Shown: positions 13,520-21,913, counted from the first letter of the stretch. The stretch: DNA of 34,776 nt from DATECU01 sp035286745 (GCA_035286745.1 DATECU010000307.1:1-34776), one strand, 5' to 3'. The notes: generated from the sequence alone by a model not told the origin. Made by a program: numbers and translations.

Positions 13520-16375
13520 ATGAAACTCCAGCGACTCGCGATCCCCCTGTTGGCATGCGCCGTCGGCCTGGTGCCGCCGGCTCGAACGGCCGTAGCATCA
13601 CCGAGCGGCCAAGAACCCGTCGCCGACCGAGCCGGCGTCTACCGCGGCGTCAGCAACGCCGTCAGCTTCGACGTCTCGCCACCGCTGCGCTCGATCCCAC
13701 CCCTGCCCATCAAGCCCGGGAAGCTCCGGAAGGACGAGGACCGACCCACCGGGCTCGAGGGTCCCCTCGGCCCCCAGAGCTTCGACCCGGTCGTGCAATC
13801 CTGGATCGGATCGGGCGAAATCCCCGCCCCGAGCGTGAGCTTCGACGGCCCGGGCAACCTGGCTAGCGTGTCTCCGCCCGACCCGGTAGGCGACGTCGGA
13901 CCCAGCCACTACGTCGCCATGTCGAACTTGTACTTCGCAATCTATAACAAGACCGGCACGCTCTTGTTCGGGCCGGCTGCCAACAACACGCTGTGGGCTG
14001 GGTTCGGAGGGGCGTGCGAGACCGAGAATGCGGGCGATCCCATCGTGCTCTACGACCAGCTTGCCGACCGCTGGCTGCTGACCCAGTTCACCGGCGCCGG
14101 GCCGACCTACTACAACTGCGTGGCCCTCTCCACCACCGGCGACCCGACCGGAAGCTACTATCGCTATGCGTTCAGCACCGGCAGCAACTTCCCGGACTAC
14201 CCGAAGTACGGCGTCTGGCCCGATGCCTACTTCATCAGCACCCGTGAATTCGCCGGCTCCTCGTTCGCGGGCGTCGGGGCCTACGCCCTGAACCGCACGC
14301 AGATGCTGGCGGGCAATCCCTCGCCACAGGTGGTCTCGTTCGTGGTTCCGCCGGGCGGTACCGCCTACAACGTCGGCGACGGCTTGCTGCCGGCCGATCT
14401 CGACGGCTCGACCCCGCCTCCAGGCGGCTCGCCGGGGTACTACCTGGGCTCGATGGACGACGGAGCTTCCTACGGCGCACCTGCAGATGCGCTGACCCTC
14501 TGGAAGTTCACCGTGGATTTCGTGACACCCAGCAACTCCACTTTCACCCTGGCGAACACCATCCCGATCTCGGGCTTCGACTCCATGTTCTCGCTTTGCT
14601 CGGGCCGGAGCTGCATCGCCCAGCCGGGCACGGCCAACAGAATCGACCACCTGGGCTACCGCCAACGCCCGCTGCACCGCGCCGCCTACCGCAACTTCGG
14701 CTCGCACGAGTCGATCGTGACCAACCAATCGGTAGAGGCCTCCGCCGGCGTTTCCGGCATCCGCTGGTGGGAGCTGCGCAGCCCCAACACCAGCCCGGTG
14801 ATCTACCAGGAAGGCACCTACGGCCCCAGCGATGGCGTGCAGCGCTGGATGGGCAGCATCGCCATGGACTTCACCGGTGACATCGCGCTCGGCTACAGCG
14901 CGTCGAACGGAACCGCGACCTACCCGAGCCTGTGGTACACCGGCCGTCTGGCTTCCGACCCGTTGGGGACAATGCCCCAGGGAGAGGGCAGCTTCATCAA
15001 TGGAACCGGCTCGCAGACGGGAAGCCAGCGCTGGGGCGACTACTCGTCGCTGAACATCGACCCCGTCGACGACTGCACCTTCTGGTACGTGAACGAATAC
15101 GTCCCCACCACCAGCTCCGTCGGCTGGAGGCTGCGCATCGGCAGCTTCAAGTTCCCGAGCTGCTCGCTCGCGCCGACCTTCACGCTGGCGGTGACCCCGC
15201 CCAGCCAGGCGGTCTGCGCGCCGGCCGACGGCGTCTACACCGTCAACGTGGGCTCGGTGATGGGCTTCACCAACCCGGTGACGCTGAGCGCCACCGGCAA
15301 TCCCGCGGGCACGACGGTCGGCTTCTCGACCAACCCGGTCACGCCTCCGGGCAGCTCCACCATGACCATCGGCAACACCGTCGCCGCCACGGCCGGTCCG
15401 TACACGATCGACGTCCAGGGCCAGTCGCCCGACCCGATCACCGTGAACCAAAACGCTACCCTGAACCTCTTCAGCGCCGCCCCCAGCGCCCCGACGCTTC
15501 TGACCCCGGCCAACGGCGCAATCAGCCAGCCCCTGTCGCCCAGCTTCACCTGGAGCGCGGTTGCTCAGACGGCCACCTACACCCTGGAGATCGCCACCGA
15601 TGCCGCTTTCACGAGCATCGTCCACACCGGAAGCGGCCTGACCACCACCAGCTACAGCGGGGCCAGCCTCAACTCGAACACCCAGTACTTCTGGCGGGTG
15701 CGCGCGATCAACGCTTGCGGCGCGGGCAGCAACTCGACCGCCTTCTCCTTCACGACCCAGCCGCTGCCCGGCGACTGCGGCACCGGCACCGTCGCCAACA
15801 CCGTCTACAGCCAGGACTTCGAGTCGGGAGCGGGGGGCTGGACCCACAGCGGCACGGGCGATACCTGGGCCCTGTCGACCGCCAACCCGCATAGCGGAAC
15901 CCAATCGTTCTTCGCAGCAGACCCCGTTACCGTGAGCGACCAGCGACTGGTCTCTCCGGCCATCGTCATCCCCGCCGGCAACCCGCCGGTGACCCTGAAG
16001 TTCTGGAATTGGCAGCACATGGAGACCACCTCAGGGGGCTGCTACGACGGCGGTATCCTGGAGGTATCGACCGACGGCGGGACCATCTGGACCCAGGTCG
16101 GCGGCGCCAGCCTGTTGACCGATCCCTACGACGGTCCAGTTTCAACCTGCTGCTCAAACCCGATCGCCAGCTTGAACGCCTGGTGCGGCAACAACCCCCA
16201 GCCCTACCTCAACTCGATCGTGGACATCGGGAGCTACGCGGGCCAGACGGTGCAGTTCCGCTTCCGACTGGGCTCGGACAACTCGGTTTCGCGCCCGGGC
16301 TGGCACATCGACGACGTCGTGGTCCAGAACTGCCTGAGCGATCTGATCTTCAAGGACGGTTTCCAGACACCGTAG
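13520..16375 (+). CDS. Large secreted multidomain protein (FnIII and C-terminal jelly-roll domain)
   Basis: A 951-residue exported protein. A signal peptide (LAIPLLACAVGLVPPARTAVA) is followed by a long unnamed N-terminal region (about 30-550) with VGDVGPSHYVAMSN, DPIVLYDQLADRWLL and YPKYGVWPDAYFIST, a family seen in secreted proteins of soil bacteria. Next come an Ig-like domain (about 550-640), an FnIII domain (about 655-745, with TYTLEIATD and NTQYFWRVRAIN) and a jelly-roll carbohydrate-binding or MAM-like domain (about 755-935, with PGWHIDDVVV). It ends in LIFKDGFQTP, an IFxDGF-type tail common on exported proteins of this kind. No catalytic site is visible. The start is fixed by AGGAGAGGAG upstream. 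A strong terminator follows. Confidence 0.88.
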   Translation: MKLQRLAIPLLACAVGLVPPARTAVASPSGQEPVADRAGVYRGVSNAVSFDVSPPLRSIPPLPIKPGKLRKDEDRPTGLEGPLGPQSFDPVVQSWIGSGEIPAPSVSFDGPGNLASVSPPDPVGDVGPSHYVAMSNLYFAIYNKTGTLLFGPAANNTLWAGFGGACETENAGDPIVLYDQLADRWLLTQFTGAGPTYYNCVALSTTGDPTGSYYRYAFSTGSNFPDYPKYGVWPDAYFISTREFAGSSFAGVGAYALNRTQMLAGNPSPQVVSFVVPPGGTAYNVGDGLLPADLDGSTPPPGGSPGYYLGSMDDGASYGAPADALTLWKFTVDFVTPSNSTFTLANTIPISGFDSMFSLCSGRSCIAQPGTANRIDHLGYRQRPLHRAAYRNFGSHESIVTNQSVEASAGVSGIRWWELRSPNTSPVIYQEGTYGPSDGVQRWMGSIAMDFTGDIALGYSASNGTATYPSLWYTGRLASDPLGTMPQGEGSFINGTGSQTGSQRWGDYSSLNIDPVDDCTFWYVNEYVPTTSSVGWRLRIGSFKFPSCSLAPTFTLAVTPPSQAVCAPADGVYTVNVGSVMGFTNPVTLSATGNPAGTTVGFSTNPVTPPGSSTMTIGNTVAATAGPYTIDVQGQSPDPITVNQNATLNLFSAAPSAPTLLTPANGAISQPLSPSFTWSAVAQTATYTLEIATDAAFTSIVHTGSGLTTTSYSGASLNSNTQYFWRVRAINACGAGSNSTAFSFTTQPLPGDCGTGTVANTVYSQDFESGAGGWTHSGTGDTWALSTANPHSGTQSFFAADPVTVSDQRLVSPAIVIPAGNPPVTLKFWNWQHMETTSGGCYDGGILEVSTDGGTIWTQVGGASLLTDPYDGPVSTCCSNPIASLNAWCGNNPQPYLNSIVDIGSYAGQTVQFRFRLGSDNSVSRPGWHIDDVVVQNCLSDLIFKDGFQTP

Positions 16376-16400
16376 CCGTCACCAAGCTCAAGCCGATCCA

Positions 16401-16440
16401 AGCCCCGGTCTCCCCTTCGTGGGAGGCCGGGGCTTCTTCG
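16401..16440 (+). terminator. Strong hairpin terminator
   Basis: A 14-bp stem (16401-16414 with 16421-16434, one T-G pair) and loop CTTCGT, followed by TCTTCGTTGT. It lies 26 bases after the stop of the large secreted protein gene and before the binding-protein gene. Confidence 0.8.
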
Positions 16441-16643
16441 TTGTGGCCCGTCAGCGATCACCCTCCGAACGGCCGCATGGACGGGAAACCCCGAGAGGCC
16501 TTCGCTCTCGATTCCACCGGGGCCTGGCTGGTTTGAGGAAGGCGCCCGACCGAAGTTCGGCCGCCCATCTCGATCAACCCTTGCAGGCTCAGGACTTGGG
16601 GGTGGCTCGATCATTGCACTCTCCGCCAGTTGGGGAGGAGTAG

Positions 16644-17882
16644 ATGACACGAACGGGCTACCTGGCGGGCGCCGCATTGCTGTGCTCCGCACTCTCGACC
16701 TACGCGGAGACCGGGGTGACGCCCGAGAAGGTCGTCCTGGGCCAGCCGGCCGCGTTCAGCGGTCCCTCGGCGGGGCTTGGAGTCGAGATGTGGCGGGGAG
16801 CCTGGGCGGCGTTCCAGGAGGCGAACGACGCGGGGGGCGTTCACGGTCGCAAGATCCAACTGGTCCTGGCCGACGACGCCTACGACGCCGAGAGGGCGGC
16901 GCCCGCGGTGACCGAGCTCGTCAGAGCCAGGGTCTTCGCGCTCTTTGGTGGCGTCGGTACGCCCACCATCGTGAAGGCCTTGCCGGTGGTTCTGGAGAAC
17001 TTCAACAAGGATGGCCTGTTCTACTTCGCGAACTTCACCGGGGCCCAGGCACAGCGCGAGGCGCCCTTCGAGCGCTGCGTCTTCAACCTGAGAGCGTCCT
17101 ATCGGCAGGAGACCGAGGCCATGGTGGCGGCCTTCTCGGCCATGGGGCGAAGGAAGATCGCGATCTTCGTGCAAGACGACGCCTACGGAGCCTCGGGCCG
17201 CGACGGGGTCCGGCGCGCGCTCGCAGCCAGGAACCTGAGCCTGGTCGCCGACACCACCTACCGGCGCGGGCAGAGGTTCGAGGCCAGCACCATGACCCAG
17301 GTCGAGGCGATCCGAGCCGCGGGAGCCGAGGCGGTCATCGCCGTGGGCGCCTACCAGGCCTGCGCCGCTTTCGTTCGCGACGCCAGGAACGCCGGCTTGA
17401 CCATCCCCATCCACAACGTCTCCTTCGTGGGCCCGGACCAGATGCTGGCCCTGCTGCGTGACGAAGAGAAGAGGACCGGCAAGCGGCTGACGGCGAACCT
17501 GATCGTGACCCAGGTCGTACCCTCCTACCTGGACACCCGGATCCCGGTCGTGAGCGCCTACCGTATGGCCATGAACCGCTACGACCCGACGATCCCACCG
17601 GGGATCGGGGACGGGTCCTACCGGCCGGGCAGCCGGTACAGCTTCGGCTCTCTCGAAGGCTACGTCAGTGCCAAGGCATTCCTGGCGGTTCTGCGGAAGG
17701 TGGGCCCCGAGCTGACCCGAAAGCGGTTCTACGAGACGGCCGAGAGCATGGGCCGTTTCGAACTCGGCTTGGAGGCGCCGGCCGAGTTCTCGGCCGGGCG
17801 GCACCAGGCTCTGGACAAGGTCTGGTTCACCTACGTGGCCGAGAGCGGCTGGGTCACCACCCGAACCGCCGCCCTCCAGTAG
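16644..17882 (+). CDS. ABC-transporter-type periplasmic binding protein, branched-chain amino acid family (orphan)
   Basis: A 412-residue protein with a signal peptide ending near STYA (about residue 21). It continues VTPEKVVLGQPAAFSGPSAGLG and EMWRGAWAAFQEANDAGGVHGRKIQLV, the hallmark opening of Peripla_BP_6/LivJ-like proteins. Further hits are IAIFVQDDAYGASGRDGVRRAL and GAYQACAAFVRDARNAG. The family binds amino acids or related small molecules in the periplasm. No permease or ATPase gene is near, so it may serve a distant transporter or act as a sensor. The ligand cannot be predicted. GGGGAGGAG lies directly before the ATG. It converges on the lipoprotein gene, with about 30 bp between the stops. 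Confidence 0.92.
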   Translation: MTRTGYLAGAALLCSALSTYAETGVTPEKVVLGQPAAFSGPSAGLGVEMWRGAWAAFQEANDAGGVHGRKIQLVLADDAYDAERAAPAVTELVRARVFALFGGVGTPTIVKALPVVLENFNKDGLFYFANFTGAQAQREAPFERCVFNLRASYRQETEAMVAAFSAMGRRKIAIFVQDDAYGASGRDGVRRALAARNLSLVADTTYRRGQRFEASTMTQVEAIRAAGAEAVIAVGAYQACAAFVRDARNAGLTIPIHNVSFVGPDQMLALLRDEEKRTGKRLTANLIVTQVVPSYLDTRIPVVSAYRMAMNRYDPTIPPGIGDGSYRPGSRYSFGSLEGYVSAKAFLAVLRKVGPELTRKRFYETAESMGRFELGLEAPAEFSAGRHQALDKVWFTYVAESGWVTTRTAALQ

Positions 17883-17911
17883 TCGTCTGGCCTGGGGCGT
17901 CCGGCCATCTA

Positions 17912-18694
17912 CTAGTGCTGTACCGAGAACGCCAGATACACCTTGTCCCCCAGGTAGATCTCGATCGTTAGCTGGTTGCCAAGGACGGTGTCGACGAGGT
18001 TGACGGTGGTGCCGCGGCTGCCGTCGATGGATCCGGTGCTCGGCTGTAGGAGATCCAGGCTGGCCTTGTTCTGCCTCCACTCGAACTTGCCCTTCGAGGT
18101 GCGAGCGGAGACGTCGAAGCGCAAGGCCACCGGGGTGTTCATCGCCACCGGACAGCTGTGGCTCACGATGACCTGGTTCACCTCCAGGCACTCCCCGGCA
18201 GGCAGGGCGTTGGGCCTGGTGATGGTCACCGAGCAATTGCCAGCCTTGATCGCCGGCAGCCCGCAGGGCGGCGCCAGCGGGGTGGGAGTGGGTGACGGCG
18301 TGGGGGTGGGGCTTGGAGTCGGCGTCGGGGTGGGACTGGGCGTTGGCGTGGGAGTGGGGCCCGGGGTGACGCCGACGCGAACGCTGGCGGTGGCGGCGGC
18401 GCTCCCACCCTTGGCTGCCAGCGTGTAGATGGTCGTCCAGCCGGGCTTCACTTCCTTGGTGCCCTTGGCTGCCACGGTCCCGATCCCGTTGTCGATCTCG
18501 ACGCTGTCGGCCCCCTGGACGTCCCAGCTCAGGGTCGAGGACGAGCCGGCGGGTATCTGGTCGGGGAGGGCGGTGAAGCTCTGGACGGACAGGCCATCGG
18601 GACCGGTCAGCTCATTCCAGACTTCGCAGCGCAGGGAGGTGAGCCCCAGCAGCACGCAGGCAACAGCAAGGCCACGGCCATGACGAGTGGACAT
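17912..18694 (-). CDS. Lipoprotein-like exported protein with Ig-like domain and Pro-Thr-Ser linker
   Basis: 260 residues. A signal peptide (GLAVACVLLGLTSLRC) ends at Cys23. Lipid attachment is possible, but Arg before the Cys is unusual for a lipobox. Residues about 35-110 form an Ig-like domain (VQSFTALPDQIPAG, STLSWDVQGADSVEID, TIYTLAAKGGSA). Next comes a 30-residue linker of repeated P-T-P-T-P-S, then a C-terminal beta domain with four Cys residues (CGLPAIKAGNC, ECLEVNQVIVSHSC). No family is known for that domain. The start at 18694 has AAAGGGG before it; a start nine codons earlier would lie inside the promoter leader. A perfectly spaced promoter sits upstream, so it is transcribed separately from scpB. 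Confidence 0.8.
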   Translation of the reverse strand: MSTRHGRGLAVACVLLGLTSLRCEVWNELTGPDGLSVQSFTALPDQIPAGSSSTLSWDVQGADSVEIDNGIGTVAAKGTKEVKPGWTTIYTLAAKGGSAAATASVRVGVTPGPTPTPTPSPTPTPTPSPTPTPSPTPTPLAPPCGLPAIKAGNCSVTITRPNALPAGECLEVNQVIVSHSCPVAMNTPVALRFDVSARTSKGKFEWRQNKASLDLLQPSTGSIDGSRGTTVNLVDTVLGNQLTIEIYLGDKVYLAFSVQH

Positions 18695-18720
18695 AGGCGC
18701 CCCTTTGAGAAAACACCTCA

Positions 18721-18749
18721 AGGGTAGGGCGCCGGCCTCCTGATGTCAA
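18721..18749 (-). promoter_or_regulatory. Promoter of the Pro-Thr-linker lipoprotein gene
   Basis: On the minus strand TTGACA (18749-18744), 17-nt spacer, TACCCT (18726-18721). It starts three bases after the scpB stop and gives a leader of about 20 nt to the ATG at 18694. Confidence 0.75.
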
Positions 18750-18752
18750 GTG

Positions 18753-19643
18753 TTACTTTAGATCTGACTCGGAACCATTGGTCAGATCTGGAGAAATCGC
18801 CTCATCGTCGGACAGCGGAACCTCCACGGGTCGGGGCGCCTCGATGGCCCGCTTGAGGCCGGCGACGTCCACCTCTTCGCCCAGGACCTCTGCGAACTCC
18901 TCGATCTTGGGCAGCTCGCCCAGATCCTTGAGCCCGAAGTGGAGCAGGAACTCCTTGGTGGTGCCGTACAACATGGGCCGGCCCACCACCTCCTTGCGGC
19001 CCACGATCTTGATCAGGCGCTTCTCGAGCAGAGTCTTCACCACCCCACCCGACTTGACGCCGCGCAGGTCGATCACCTCGGGCAAGGTGACCGGCTGCTT
19101 GTAGGCGATCACCGCCAGCGTCTCCAGGGCCTGGATGCTGAGCCGGGTGGGCTTTCGGGGATCCAGAAGCTCTCGCACCCAATCGTTATACTCAGGACGG
19201 GTGGTGATCTGGTATCCGCCCGCCACCTCCACCAGTTGCAGGCCGCGGCCGGGCTGGGCGTAGTCCGCCTGAAGGGCGGCCAGGGCGGCCTGCCAGTCGT
19301 CTTTCGCCACCCCGCTCAGCACCTTGCCCAGCTCGCGCGCCGTGACCGGCTCCGGGGAGGCGAAGATCAGGGTCTCCAGGATGGCCCTGACCTCCTCGGG
19401 GGCCAGGGCAGGGCCCTCCTCGACGATCTCCGCATCCGTCAGGTCGGTGTCGGGCTCGGAATCCCCCGGCTGGGCAGAGCCCTCCGCCGGTTCCCCGGCG
19501 CTCGATGGCGCACCGCCGGCCTCGTCCTCCGGCGCCGCCTCGGCGGCCATTCCGGGCTCGTTCTCAGGAGCTTCGGGCGCCAGCTCGGCCCGGCTCGGCT
19601 CCGCCGCTGGTTTGGTCTCGGGCTGGCTATCGTTCTCTTCCAC
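18753..19643 (-). CDS. scpB: Segregation and condensation protein B
   Basis: ScpB is a winged-helix partner of ScpA and SMC in the condensin-like complex that organises and separates chromosomes. The conserved part (about 80-260) has VRAILETLIFASPEPVTARELGKVL, GYQITTRPEYNDWV, TRLSIQALETLAVIAYKQPVT and the GRPMLYGTTKEFLLHFGL near the end; all are diagnostic. The first 80 residues are an acidic, Ala/Glu/Pro-rich extension, and a shorter acidic tail closes the protein; typical ScpB is about 180-200 residues. The start is a GTG at 19643. Its purine-rich upstream stretch (GAAGGACGAAGGGG) comes from the CCTTCGT repeat, so the repeat element supplies the ribosome binding site. Confidence 0.95.
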   Translation of the reverse strand: MEENDSQPETKPAAEPSRAELAPEAPENEPGMAAEAAPEDEAGGAPSSAGEPAEGSAQPGDSEPDTDLTDAEIVEEGPALAPEEVRAILETLIFASPEPVTARELGKVLSGVAKDDWQAALAALQADYAQPGRGLQLVEVAGGYQITTRPEYNDWVRELLDPRKPTRLSIQALETLAVIAYKQPVTLPEVIDLRGVKSGGVVKTLLEKRLIKIVGRKEVVGRPMLYGTTKEFLLHFGLKDLGELPKIEEFAEVLGEEVDVAGLKRAIEAPRPVEVPLSDDEAISPDLTNGSESDLK

Positions 19644-19689
19644 TTCCCCTTCGTCCTTCGTGTCCTTCGTTCGTTGCCTGTGGTAGCTG

Positions 19690-19724
19690 TCAGCAGTCAG
19701 CGGTCAGCGGTCAGCTCTCAGCTA
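19690..19724 (+). repeat. TCAGC heptad array, left arm
   Basis: Five tandem 7-mers: TCAGCAG, TCAGCGG, TCAGCGG, TCAGCTC, TCAGCTA, followed by CGAC. The TCAGCTACG end is shared with the array at 30412-30624. Confidence 0.85.
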
Positions 19725-19829
19725 CGACAAGCGATCAGAGGTTGGGGCGCGGTGCGCTCTGCCGTGGCTGAATGGCGCGTCCCGTGGGCTTGATCGCTAC
19801 CACCTACACCAGTGCTCCGGCCCGCGCTG

Positions 19830-19921
19830 GCATCGAGGTGCCGCTCCGCGCTCCGACGCTCGGCCATTGTCAGTTGACCACGATTCGGGCCCCGCGAGTC
19901 GCGCTTCGGGCACCTCGATGC
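19830..19921. repeat. 13-bp inverted repeat inside the scpA-scpB element
   Basis: GCATCGAGGTGCC (19830-19842) is matched exactly by GGCACCTCGATGC (19909-19921). The intervening 66 bases contain further partial pairing beside the arms (CTCCGCGC and GCGCTTC). It could fold into a long hairpin. Confidence 0.65.
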
Positions 19922-20010
19922 TCATCTGGCGGGCCGATGCCGCTTGCTGTCCCCTGCATCTATGCTTCCGTTCTTTGTGCCCTCTGTGCCTTTGTGGTGA
20001 TCCGTTCGTT

Positions 20011-20044
20011 GCTGACTGCTGATTGCTGACCGCTGACCGCTTCC
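20011..20044 (-). repeat. TCAGC heptad array, right arm (inverted)
   Basis: GCTGACT, GCTGATT, GCTGACC, GCTGACC, then GCTTCC. Read on the minus strand it begins GGAAGCGGTCAGC, nearly the same as the right arm at 31092-31118, which begins GGAAGCGATCAGC. Confidence 0.85.
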
Positions 20045-20045
20045 G

Positions 20046-20918
20046 TCATACCGCCAGCTGCGGCCCTCCTTCGACTGGCCCCACAGGCCGAAACACCCGG
20101 ATGGGCCCGAAGATTCCCCGCTGGTACACCTTGACCCGCTTGAGGCGGATCAGCTCCAGAAGCGCCAGGAAGGTCACGATCATGTCCGCCTTGGTCTCCT
20201 GGGAGCGGAACAACTCCAGAAACTCCAACGACTCCCCTTCCTTGATGAGGTCCAGCACCTCCTCGATCCGCTGCTCGATCGACTTGCCTCCGGAAGCCAC
20301 CTCGTGGGCGAGCTGGGTCTTGCGCCGCTCCAGCATCTCCTTGAAGGCGCCGATCAGGTCGAAGAGCCCCGCCTCCAGCATCTCCTCGCCGGCATCGTCG
20401 AAGCTGGGGATCACGGTCTCGGGCCGCAGGAAAGTGGCGGCCCGGATCTCCCCCATCTGGTGCAACAGACCGGCGGCATCCTTGTAGCGCTGGAACTCGA
20501 GCAGGCGCCGCACCAGCGCCTCCCGCGGATCCTCGAGATCCTCCTCGCCCTGGGCCTCGGTGGGCTCGACCGGCACCAGCATCTTGGACTTGATGTGGAT
20601 GAGAGTGGCCGCCATCACCAGGAACTCTCCGGCGACGTCGAGGTTCATCTCCTGCATCAGGTCCAGGTACTCCATGTACTGGCGGGTGATGGGAGCGATG
20701 GGGATGTCGTGGATCTCGATCTTCTCCTTGCGGATAAGGTACAGGAGCAGGTCGAGCGGGCCCTCGAAGATGGGCAGTTGGATTCGGGGCACGTCTTCGG
20801 GCAACGACGACTCGACGCCCTCCGGGATCGCTACCGGCTGCTGGGGCGAGGTCTTGGCCGGCACCGCCAGGCCAGGGGCGAGGGCGTCCATCTCGTCGTC
20901 TTCCGGCTCGTCGCTCAC
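20046..20918 (-). CDS. scpA: Segregation and condensation protein A
   Basis: A 290-residue kleisin that bridges the heads of the SMC dimer and binds ScpB. After a variable acidic start of about 45 residues comes the diagnostic IQLPIFEGPLDLLLYLIRKEKIEIHDIPIAPITRQYMEYL, then GEFLVMAATLIHIKSKMLVP near 100-125. The C-terminal winged helix that contacts the SMC head has TFLALLELIRLKRVKVYQ. The GTG start overlaps the trpS stop (GTGA), so the two are translationally coupled. Downstream, scpB follows in the same direction but is set apart by the 402-bp repeat element; in many relatives the two genes are adjacent. Confidence 0.96.
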   Translation of the reverse strand: MSDEPEDDEMDALAPGLAVPAKTSPQQPVAIPEGVESSLPEDVPRIQLPIFEGPLDLLLYLIRKEKIEIHDIPIAPITRQYMEYLDLMQEMNLDVAGEFLVMAATLIHIKSKMLVPVEPTEAQGEEDLEDPREALVRRLLEFQRYKDAAGLLHQMGEIRAATFLRPETVIPSFDDAGEEMLEAGLFDLIGAFKEMLERRKTQLAHEVASGGKSIEQRIEEVLDLIKEGESLEFLELFRSQETKADMIVTFLALLELIRLKRVKVYQRGIFGPIRVFRPVGPVEGGPQLAV

Positions 20919-21913
20919 GTGCGCGGGTAGGCGATCTTCATGGCCGACCGGACCTCATCCATGGTGGCCTGGGCCACGGCCCGCGCCTTCTTCGAGCCCT
21001 CGAACAGGATGTCCCACACCGTGTCCGGGCGGGCGGCGAGCTCGGGCCGGCGGGCGTGGATGGTATCGAGGCGCACCAGCATGTGCTCGATCAGGCGGCC
21101 CTTGCAGTCGAGACAGCCGATGCCGGCGCTGCGGCAGCCCTCGGCGGCCCAGGCCTGGCTTTCCGGGCTCGAGAAGGCCTTGTGCAAGTCGAAGACCGGG
21201 CACTCCTCGGGGGTCCCGGGGTCGTGTCGGCGCTTGCGGGCCGGGTCGGTGACCATGGGCTTGATCTTCTGGCGCATGGTCTCCGGGTCGTCCTTCATGT
21301 AAACGGCGTTGCCGTAAGACTTCGACATCTTGCGGCCGTCGGTGCCGGGTATGCGTTTGGCTTCGGTCAGCAGCGTCTGCGGTTCCGGGAACACGGGGCC
21401 GAAGAGGTTGTTGAAGCGACGCACGATCTCCCGGCTCAGCTCGATGTGAGGCGCCTGGTCCTCGCCTACCGGCACTGCATCGGCCTTGTAGATGATGATG
21501 TCGGCGGTCTGCAAGAGCGGGTAGCCCAGGAAGCCGTAGGTCGAGAGGTCCTTCTCGGAGAGCTGCTGCTGCTGTTCCTTGTAGGTCGGCACCCGTTCCA
21601 GCCAGGGCACCGGTACCACCATGGAGAGCAGCAGGTGCAGCTCGGCGTGCTCGGGCACCAGGCTCTGGATGAAGAGCGTGGAGCGAGCGGGGTCGAGCCC
21701 CGCGGCCAGCCAGTCGCAAGCCACCTCCAGGATGTTCTCGCGGATGGGGCCGGGGTCGGCGTAGTCGGTGGTGAGCGAGTGCCAATCCACGATGGTGAAG
21801 AAGCAGTCGTAGGCGTCTTGCAGGCGCACCCAGTTGTCGAGGGCGCCCATCAGGTTGCCGAGGTGGAGAGCGCCGGTGGGGCGCATGCCGGAGAGGATGC
21901 GGGGGCGAGGCAT
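20915..21913 (-). CDS. trpS: Tryptophanyl-tRNA synthetase
   Basis: A 332-residue class I synthetase that charges tRNA(Trp). ILSGMRPTGALHLGN near the start holds the HIGH-type motif (HLGN), and GTDGRKMSKSYGN holds KMSKS near residue 200. IVDWHSLTTDY, LLQTADIIIYKADAVPVGEDQ and the GIGCLDCKG cysteine cluster near 270 are typical of bacterial TrpS. I placed the start at the ATG 21913, giving MPRPRILSG; a longer frame upstream would overlap the protease gene. Its start overlaps the protease stop by one base (TGATG), and its end overlaps scpA, so these three form one operon. Confidence 0.96.
   Translation of the reverse strand: MPRPRILSGMRPTGALHLGNLMGALDNWVRLQDAYDCFFTIVDWHSLTTDYADPGPIRENILEVACDWLAAGLDPARSTLFIQSLVPEHAELHLLLSMVVPVPWLERVPTYKEQQQQLSEKDLSTYGFLGYPLLQTADIIIYKADAVPVGEDQAPHIELSREIVRRFNNLFGPVFPEPQTLLTEAKRIPGTDGRKMSKSYGNAVYMKDDPETMRQKIKPMVTDPARKRRHDPGTPEECPVFDLHKAFSSPESQAWAAEGCRSAGIGCLDCKGRLIEHMLVRLDTIHARRPELAARPDTVWDILFEGSKKARAVAQATMDEVRSAMKIAYPRT

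Larger units (their letters stand above)
19644..20045. repeat. Gene-less repeat-bounded element between scpA and scpB
   Basis: This 402-bp gap holds no convincing gene. Its left side has CCTTCGT-type repeats with CGTGTCCTTCG (19659-19669), GTAGCTG (19683-19689) and five TCAGC heptads (19690-19724). Its right side has four heptads in the opposite orientation, GCTGACT and variants (20011-20038), then GCTTCC, ending one base before the scpA stop. CGTTCGTTGC occurs directly repeated near both heptad blocks. The middle has a 13-bp inverted repeat. The layout parallels the element in the LPS operon at 30412-31117. Confidence 0.7.

Noticed and set aside
13598..16018. 806-codon open frame on the minus strand opposite the large secreted protein
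   Set aside because: A Gly/Ala/Arg/Val shadow without motifs; the plus-strand gene has a signal peptide, domains and ribosome binding site.
16611..18236. 541-codon open frame on the minus strand opposite the binding-protein gene
   Set aside because: Covers a well-supported gene on the other strand and shows no family pattern.
19772..20029. 85-codon frame in the scpA-scpB gap
   Set aside because: Spans the inverted repeat and heptads, has no ribosome binding site, and its sequence does not look like a protein.
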